Shown here: one piece after another, positions 59,238 to 64,000 of the stretch
Numbering within the stretch: position 1 is the first letter of the stretch
How the letters are laid out: every line of letters starts with the position of its first letter
Assembly (NCBI RefSeq): GCF_050286925.1
Contig: NZ_JBFWFX010000009.1
Span: forward strand, 1 to 64,000
Direction: 5' to 3'
DNA length: 64,000 bases
From: Caloranaerobacter sp050286925
Lineage (GTDB): Bacteria; Bacillota; Clostridia; Tissierellales; Thermohalobacteraceae
Notes under the pieces: model-generated
What the model saw: only the letters and a program-made list of their open reading frames with translations
Told to the model about the DNA's origin: nothing
Databases searched by the model: none
Translations under genes and position numbers: made by a program

Positions 59238-59341
59238 TTTATCACTCCAGTCTTTTTCTTGCGTTCTCAGTAATTCAATTCGACACAATACTTATATTTC
59301 CTTCATAATTTTTATTCCAAATATAGGTAAGTAGTATCAAT

Positions 59342-60310
59342 TTATTTATCTAAAGTTTTATATATCAACAATAATAGATAAAATTCTAAAGCATCGCTGA
59401 AATTTCTCAAATTAAACCCTGTATCTTTTTGTATCTTATCTAACCTGTATATTAATGTATTTCTATGAATATATAATTTTCTTGCAGTTTCACTAATATT
59501 TAAATTACACTTTAAAAAATACATTGCAGTTTTGATTTCATCAGAACTTAACTTCTGTATACCGTATTTTAAAGTTTCATCATAAATACTTAATAACGAT
59601 TTTTCATCTATTTGAGATAATATTCTATATACTTTGAGCTTTTCATAATAATATATATTTTCTGGAATATTAAACTTACGTCCTAGCATCAAAGCAGTTT
59701 TACTTTCCTGATAAGCTTTTTTTATATTAAGGGGAGAATTAGTCGAACTTACTCCAATTCCAACTTTTCGCAGAAGTTCTGTTTCAATGGCCTCTACGAT
59801 TTGTATTAAAGTTTCTGTAATTTCTTTTGTATTCTGAATAATAATTCCAAATAAACCTTCATCTAATCTACAAAATATAACATTGTCATCTACTATATTC
59901 TTAACAATTGTAGCAATATCTGAATTTTCTGTTTCATCATAGCTCTTTATAATTGCTACTACTAACTCTTTATCTAATTCTATTCCAATATTTTTTAAAA
60001 TTCTTTTTGTTCTTTGCTCATCTAAATCCTCAAAAAACAAACTTCTAACATCTTCATTTTGTTTTTTTATATCACTAATACTTATATCCTCTAAAATTAT
60101 CTTTATCAAAGCTTTTTCTCTATCTGTCAATTCAACATCATGCTTTACAAATAAATAATATTCTTCACCATCTAACATAAAATTACATATATATTCTACA
60201 TTATCTGCCAAAATTTCTTTCTTGTCCACTTCATTAACTAATAGTACATTTTCTCCAATAATTCCACTTATTTTGTTTAATATTCGTTCAATCTTTTGTT
60301 TTGTTGACAT
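59342..60310 (-). CDS. PucR/CdaR-type transcriptional regulator
   Basis: 322 residues, AGGTG ten bases before the ATG. The C-terminal HTH (LNISETARKLYIHRNTLIYR, near 275-315) is of the PucR/CdaR type. The middle carries a GGDEF-like relic domain (SSTNSPLNIKKAYQES, GLFGIIIQN) as in CdaR. Relatives sense small organic acids, purine precursors or sugars. It lies between msmK and ftsE on the same strand. Given its separation from ftsE (104 bases) and its own terminator upstream, control of neighbouring genes is uncertain. Confidence 0.82.
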   Translation of the reverse strand: MSTKQKIERILNKISGIIGENVLLVNEVDKKEILADNVEYICNFMLDGEEYYLFVKHDVELTDREKALIKIILEDISISDIKKQNEDVRSLFFEDLDEQRTKRILKNIGIELDKELVVAIIKSYDETENSDIATIVKNIVDDNVIFCRLDEGLFGIIIQNTKEITETLIQIVEAIETELLRKVGIGVSSTNSPLNIKKAYQESKTALMLGRKFNIPENIYYYEKLKVYRILSQIDEKSLLSIYDETLKYGIQKLSSDEIKTAMYFLKCNLNISETARKLYIHRNTLIYRLDKIQKDTGFNLRNFSDALEFYLLLLIYKTLDK

Positions 60311-60349
60311 AATATCACCTATTTTATATTATAAAACATTTTTAGACAT

Positions 60350-60395
60350 AAAAAAGCAGAAGAAACTCTCTCTATGTAATTTCTTCTGCTTTTTT
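60350..60395 (-). terminator. Strong terminator after the MsmK ATPase gene
   Basis: AAAAAAGCAGAAGAAA/TTTCTTCTGCTTTTTT perfect 16-bp stem (60350-60365 with 60380-60395), 14-base loop. It ends in six Us on the minus strand, 50 bases past the gene. Confidence 0.8.
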
Positions 60396-60445
60396 CTTCA
60401 ATATCCTTTATTTCTCTTAATTTAATAACATTTAATAATTTAACC

Positions 60446-61558
60446 CTATAATATTGAAACTTCTGTATCTTTATCAAATAAATGTATTCTATTCTTGTCT
60501 AAAGCTAATTCAATTACATCTCCTATTCTCGCTTTACTTCTTGAATCTACCCTTGCTATTGCATTATTACCTTCAATGTTTATATATAGATAAGTTTCTG
60601 AACCCATCATTTCAGTTACTTCTACCTTAGCTTTAACAACACTATCTCTAGAAGCTTCAATAAATACTTTTTCATCATGAATATCTTCAGGTCTTATACC
60701 CATTACTACTTTCTTTCCAAAATATCCTTTTTGTTTAACAATTTTAGCTTTTCCTTCTGGCAATTTTATCTTTACATTACCAAATACTAAATTACAATCA
60801 TTAACATCATTTCCTTCTATGACAACATCAATAAAGTTCATTTGTGGACTACCTATAAATCCTGCAACAAACATATTAGCAGGTTTTTCATATACTTCTT
60901 GCGGAGTTGCAGCTTGCTGAATAACTCCGTCTTTCATAACAACTATTCTATCTCCCATTGTCATTGCTTCTGTCTGGTCATGAGTAACATATATAAATGT
61001 AGTTTGAAGTCTTTTATGAAGCTTGATAATCTCAGTTCTTGTTTGTACTCTTAATTTTGCATCTAAGTTTGATAACGGCTCGTCCATTAAAAACACTTTA
61101 GGCTCTCTTACTATGGCTCTACCTAAAGCAACCCTCTGTCTTTGTCCACCAGATAGAGCTTTTGGTTTTCTATCAAGTAGATTTTCTATTCCTAAAATTT
61201 TAGCAGCTTCTTTAACTTTTCTATCTATTTCTGCTTTAGGAACTTTTCTAAGTTTTAATCCAAATGCCATATTATCATATACACTCATATGAGGATATAA
61301 TGCATAATTCTGGAACACCATTGCAATATCTCTGTCTTTTGGTGGTACATCGTTAACTAATTTATCTCCAATATAAAGCTCACCTTTAGAAATCTCTTCA
61401 AGTCCTGCAACCATTCTTAATGTTGTTGATTTACCACATCCTGAAGGTCCTACTAAAACGATAAACTCTTTATCTTTTATCTCAAGGTTGAAATCATTTA
61501 CAGCTGTAACATTGCCAGGATATATTTTATAGATATGCTTAAAAGTTAAACTTGCCAT
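60446..61558 (-). CDS. Sugar ABC transporter ATP-binding protein (MsmK/UgpC family)
   Basis: 370 residues. AGGAGG is nine bases before the ATG. Walker A VGPSGCGKSTTLRMVAG, Q-loop MVFQNYALYPHMSVYDN, signature LSGGQRQRVALGRAI, Walker B FLMDEPLSNLDAKLR and switch YVTHDQTEAMTMGD. A C-terminal TOBE/OB regulatory domain (about 235-370, GFIGSPQMNFI, MGIRPEDIHD) can bind EIIA-type proteins. MsmK-type ATPases are shared by several sugar importers. No permease is adjacent. It could serve the binding protein at 27951. Confidence 0.92.
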   Translation of the reverse strand: MASLTFKHIYKIYPGNVTAVNDFNLEIKDKEFIVLVGPSGCGKSTTLRMVAGLEEISKGELYIGDKLVNDVPPKDRDIAMVFQNYALYPHMSVYDNMAFGLKLRKVPKAEIDRKVKEAAKILGIENLLDRKPKALSGGQRQRVALGRAIVREPKVFLMDEPLSNLDAKLRVQTRTEIIKLHKRLQTTFIYVTHDQTEAMTMGDRIVVMKDGVIQQAATPQEVYEKPANMFVAGFIGSPQMNFIDVVIEGNDVNDCNLVFGNVKIKLPEGKAKIVKQKGYFGKKVVMGIRPEDIHDEKVFIEASRDSVVKAKVEVTEMMGSETYLYINIEGNNAIARVDSRSKARIGDVIELALDKNRIHLFDKDTEVSIL

Positions 61559-61879
61559 CTAAATGCCTCCTTTTACAAATTCTTTATATCCCACATATAA
61601 GTTTATATGAATTAACTGTTTAATTCTATTGGTATAATAAACAAAAATTATTGATAAATTTAAACAATTTGCACAATAGTTATGGTATAGTTTTAATAGG
61701 TGCTAGGTACTCGATACCGGCTATTCGCAGTTCGCTATTCACTTTTCGATAGGTGCAAAAATGTAAAATTGAAAATGTAAAATGTAAAATTAATTTGGTA
61801 TTCGTAATTCGCTGTTAATAAATAAAAAGCTAAAAGCGAAGGACGAGTAGCGAAAAAAGATATAAATGAGGTGAAATTC
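61559..61879. other. 321-base repeat-rich intergenic region
   Basis: Divergent region between the msmK gene and the folate gene. It contains the ATTCG repeats (61719-61858). AATGTAAAATT occurs in short direct copies at 61760-61791. I see no convincing promoter. The folate gene SD (GAGGTG) is at 61868-61873. Confidence 0.4.
61719..61858. repeat. ATTCG-type dispersed repeats and AATGTAAAATT short repeats (copies C, D)
   Basis: GGCTATTCGCAGTTCGCTAT with CACTTTTCG at 61719-61749 resembles the sequences near 12653 and 27848. An inverted-orientation copy (AAAAGCGAAGGACGAGTAGC) lies at 61834-61858. Between them AATGTAAAATT is repeated. The cluster looks like accumulated low-complexity repeat units. 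Confidence 0.5.
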
Positions 61880-62479
61880 ATGAATAAGAATGAATTAAGA
61901 AAAAAAATACTTAACAAAAGAAAAGAACTTTCTAACGAAGCTGTAATCTCTTTAAGCAATAAAATAATAGATTTATTAATAAATACAACATTTTATAAAA
62001 ACGCTAATTACATTATGACTTATATTGATTTTAGAAATGAAGTAAAAACAGAAAGACTAATCAGAAAATCTCTAGAAATAGGCAAAAAAATTATAATTCC
62101 CATAAGCTTAACAAAATCCAAAGAATTACTTCTTTCAGAATTAAGAGATTATGATAATGAACTTACAACTGGTACATATGGCATATTAGAACCTAAAAAA
62201 GAGTTCATAAGAGAAGTCTCTGCGGAAATTTTAGATTTAATTATCGTTCCAGGAGTCGTATTTGATAAAAGAGGCTATAGAATAGGCTATGGCGGTGGAT
62301 ATTATGATCGTTTTCTACTTAATATAGATAAATCAGTGCCAAAAGTAGCTCTAGCTTTTGACTTTCAAGTTGTTGAAAAAATAGACGAAGAAAAACATGA
62401 CATTCCTGTAGATTATATAATAACTGAAAAAGGTGTCAGAACAGTTTCAGTTGCATCTTCAATAAACGTAACTTTATAA
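61880..62479 (+). CDS. 5-formyltetrahydrofolate cyclo-ligase
   Basis: 199 residues from ATG 61880 (GAGGTG six bases upstream; GTG 61871 overlaps the SD). It converts 5-formyl-THF to 5,10-methenyl-THF with ATP. Visible: basic N-terminus NELRKKILNKRKELS, IVPGVVFDKRGYRIGYGGGY and YDRFL (the folate/ATP site), HDIPVDYIITEKGVR. It is a single plus-strand gene in a mostly minus-strand region. In proteobacteria this gene follows 6S RNA; I looked upstream and found no such structure here. Confidence 0.93.
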   Translation: MNKNELRKKILNKRKELSNEAVISLSNKIIDLLINTTFYKNANYIMTYIDFRNEVKTERLIRKSLEIGKKIIIPISLTKSKELLLSELRDYDNELTTGTYGILEPKKEFIREVSAEILDLIIVPGVVFDKRGYRIGYGGGYYDRFLLNIDKSVPKVALAFDFQVVEKIDEEKHDIPVDYIITEKGVRTVSVASSINVTL

Positions 62480-62906
62480 CCTCTATCAAATCCAGCTATT
62501 GCAGTAAACATACAACAATACTCATTAAATACTTTAAACGAACTTAAAGGGTACTAAACAAAAAAATTAATTGCTACAATGAATAATGCTTATGCTAAAT
62601 ATTGTATAAAACAAATGATAGTCAAGAATATAAGAATAGACTGTAGCCACATTCTAATATAAATGGACTCCTATAGATATAACTTTGCGAGCAAAACTTA
62701 AGAAAATTTTTAATATTATCTTGGGGTATAAATATGCTTATTTGCTGAATGAAATTACATTTATACCAATCGGTGGGGGTAGTACGCCCTTTTTAAAAAT
62801 ATATTTTTAGTTGTATTAATCAAAAACTTAAGTCTATTGACAGTGAAATAGTATTTCAGGCTCAAACTGAACTTAATATTACTGCTTAAAAGTATTTAAT
62901 CTTCGG

Positions 62907-62930
62907 GCTTAAAAATTAAGCTCTCTTTTT
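62907..62930 (+). terminator. Small hairpin followed by a T-run
   Basis: GCTTAA/TTAAGC (62907-62912 with 62916-62921), 3-base loop, then TCTCTTTTTT. It is on the plus strand, far (430 bases) from the folate gene stop. It implies that an unannotated transcript ends here. Confidence 0.4.
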
Positions 62931-63060
62931 TCTTTTTAAGAATGAGATAATGTGACTTTTTTGTATCCATTTAATACTATATTCTGTTAATTTAATCATT
63001 AAAATCACCCATTTTTCATATGTAAGTATTAATTTCAAGATATTAAAATCAAAAATAAAG

Positions 63061-63088
63061 AGGGACAACCTCCTATTGGCTATCCCTT
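63061..63088. terminator. Terminator-like hairpin beyond the right-edge lipoprotein
   Basis: AGGGA/TCCCT outer stem with an inner CC/GG pairing (63061-63088), U-rich on both sides. It lies about 100 bases beyond the lipoprotein stop on the minus strand. Confidence 0.45.
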
Positions 63089-63190
63089 TTCTTTAGTGAA
63101 CTGGGCTAGTTTATTGTTATTAACCATAGATTGTTTTGTTATATCAACGCGAATAGTTCAGGCTAAATTATAACATAATTGTCATATTTT

Positions 63191-63655
63191 TTATGTATCA
63201 ATCTTGTAATAATAAAATATATTATTAACTTCATCATACAGGCATAGCGAAAAATTATATGCCAAAGGATTTTTAAAATCAGTCTTACCTCTATCAACAA
63301 AATACCACTTTCCTTTTTCTATCTTAGGTAAATTTACCTTTTTAGCTATCGATACCACACTATTATCTTTATATAAAAACTCATATAATTCAGTCGTTAA
63401 CGGCAATTCAACCCAGCCTACATCTTCTAATTCAATTTGTTCTGCACATTCCAATTTGTATAAAGCCTGCCCCTCATAAGGGACTCCGCCATAATCATCA
63501 TATATTGTTGAAACATTTAATTTTTTGCTATCAATATCTAATTTGAAAGTATTTACAAACTCCTTAGCTACATTATCATTTTTACTACAACCACTAAACA
63601 GAATCAATATTAAAACTAAACTAATTGCTACTATACGACAACACCATTTATTCAT
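63191..63655 (-). CDS. Small lipoprotein of unknown function
   Basis: 154 residues from ATG 63655 (GGAGG six bases upstream; the ATG two codons earlier abuts the SD). The signal (RIVAISLVLILILFSG) ends in lipobox FSGC. The mature part is hydrophilic with VPYEGQALYKLECAEQIE, VGWVELPL and GKWYFVDRGKTD. It may be an immunity- or chaperone-like partner of the protein encoded just upstream, whose end overlaps its start by 8 bases. No family recognised. Confidence 0.7.
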   Translation of the reverse strand: MNKWCCRIVAISLVLILILFSGCSKNDNVAKEFVNTFKLDIDSKKLNVSTIYDDYGGVPYEGQALYKLECAEQIELEDVGWVELPLTTELYEFLYKDNSVVSIAKKVNLPKIEKGKWYFVDRGKTDFKNPLAYNFSLCLYDEVNNIFYYYKIDT

Positions 63656-64000
63656 AAACATCCTCCTTGAAGTTAATGTTTATGATAATCTTATTAAAAA
63701 TGCCAGTATTTTGTGATAGCCAACCCCAGTTATTTACCATCGACGCAAACAAAGAATCATATTGATTATCAAACACAAAATCAAATACGTCATAAACATT
63801 TACATTGTATTTACTACCAAATTTGCAAACAGTGAATGTTGCATTATGTAATGCATAAAACAAATCTGAATTATCGCTCTTTGTAAACTCTTATACCGAA
63901 CGACTATAAGTTTTATTATTTCTCTTTATATACGACATATGATTTTTATAAACACTTGTTTCTACAATTTTATCTCGAAACAACCCTCCATTATTTTCAA
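63648..64000 (-). pseudogene. C-terminal end of a large protein with in-frame TAA, cut by the window edge
   Basis: Reading from the right edge the minus frame gives NGGLFRDKIVETSVYK and YIKRNNKTYSRSV, then TAA (63891-63893). It resumes without a frame change as EFTKSDNSDLFYALHNATFT through MVNNWGWLSQNTGIF to the stop at 63648. The coherent sequence on both sides suggests a point nonsense mutation in a longer secreted or toxin-type protein, with the tail overlapping the lipoprotein gene. Its N-terminus is outside the window. I do not recognise the family. Confidence 0.5.

Larger units (their letters stand above)
62480..63190. other. 711-base gene-free stretch
   Basis: No gene that I can support. 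A 50-codon plus frame ending near 62807 (ITFIPIGGGSTPFLKIYF) and a 27-codon minus frame at 62916-62999 (MIKLTEYSIKWIQKS, with a GGGTG SD) look faintly protein-like. A GGTATAAAT/ATTTATACC pair brackets 62725-62769. A terminator-like hairpin is at 62907-62930. I see no tRNA cloverleaf or rRNA. It may be eroded accessory DNA or hold a small RNA. Confidence 0.4.

Noticed and set aside
61559..61879. 6S RNA upstream of 5-formyl-THF cyclo-ligase, as in proteobacteria
   Set aside because: The region is repeat-rich and shows no long hairpin with a central bubble.
1..64000. CRISPR array, tRNA or rRNA genes, complete insertion sequence
   Set aside because: I saw no regularly spaced repeats, no cloverleaf with a T-loop signature, no rRNA stretches and no transposase frame.

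Overview
The window is strongly AT-rich and gene-dense. Genes have Firmicute-type Shine-Dalgarno sequences (AGGAGG and variants), frequent GTG/TTG starts, short intergenic gaps and many hairpin-plus-U terminators. Gene content (hprK, HPr, whiA, rapZ, yvcK, a DRTGG/CBS regulator, dnaE, pfkA, pyk, an ftsEX-ctpA-PDZ cluster, tryptophanase) points to a low-GC anaerobic Firmicute of the Clostridia/Tissierellia kind. I cannot name a species. Nearly all genes lie on the minus strand.

Layout. 1-1,560: a graveyard of broken genes (an SPFH/band-7 fragment, an amidase fragment, a membrane protein with an in-frame stop). 1,659-12,544 (minus): pyk, pfkA, dnaE, DRTGG-CBS regulator, HD-GYP protein, HPr, whiA, Nudix. 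12,994-23,784: an accessory block with an S58 (DmpA-type) peptidase, an aspartate/glutamate racemase, pyruvate carboxylase, a polar amino-acid ABC transporter (plus strand), tryptophanase and an unknown exported protein. 23,892-34,389 (minus): yvcK, rapZ, PHP, murB, a sugar-binding protein, glucokinase, PHP, hprK, PspC, uvrC. 34,559-44,861: small membrane proteins, lipoproteins, GNATs, Nudix, HAD phosphatase and a frameshifted TIM-barrel gene. 45,200-51,891 (minus): ygiQ, uvrA, uvrB behind an SOS-type promoter. 52,288-61,558: a lipoprotein, a MinJ-like PDZ protein, ctpA, an M23 hydrolase, ftsX, ftsE, a PucR/CdaR-like regulator and an MsmK-type ATPase. 61,880-64,000: 5-formyl-THF cyclo-ligase, a 0.7-kb gene-free stretch, a lipoprotein and a broken gene running off the edge.

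How it fits together. The minus-strand blocks on either side of the accessory region look like one conserved clostridial locus that joins carbon-catabolite control (HprK, HPr), glycolysis (glucokinase, PfkA, Pyk), cell-wall and division control (MurB, RapZ, YvcK, WhiA) and replication (DnaE). The locus is interrupted by about 11 kb between yvcK and the Nudix-whiA-HPr genes. FtsEX, the coiled-coil M23 hydrolase, CtpA and the PDZ protein form a division/wall-remodelling module. UvrB-UvrA form a LexA-type repair unit.

The most striking observation is a complete PyrR-type attenuator (promoter, consensus PyrR-binding hairpin, antiterminator and terminator), plus a second consensus PyrR hairpin, in the leader of pyruvate carboxylase rather than of a pyr operon. 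This suggests that oxaloacetate/aspartate supply is tuned to pyrimidine status. The aspartate/glutamate racemase and S58 peptidase downstream of pyc may be on the same transcript.
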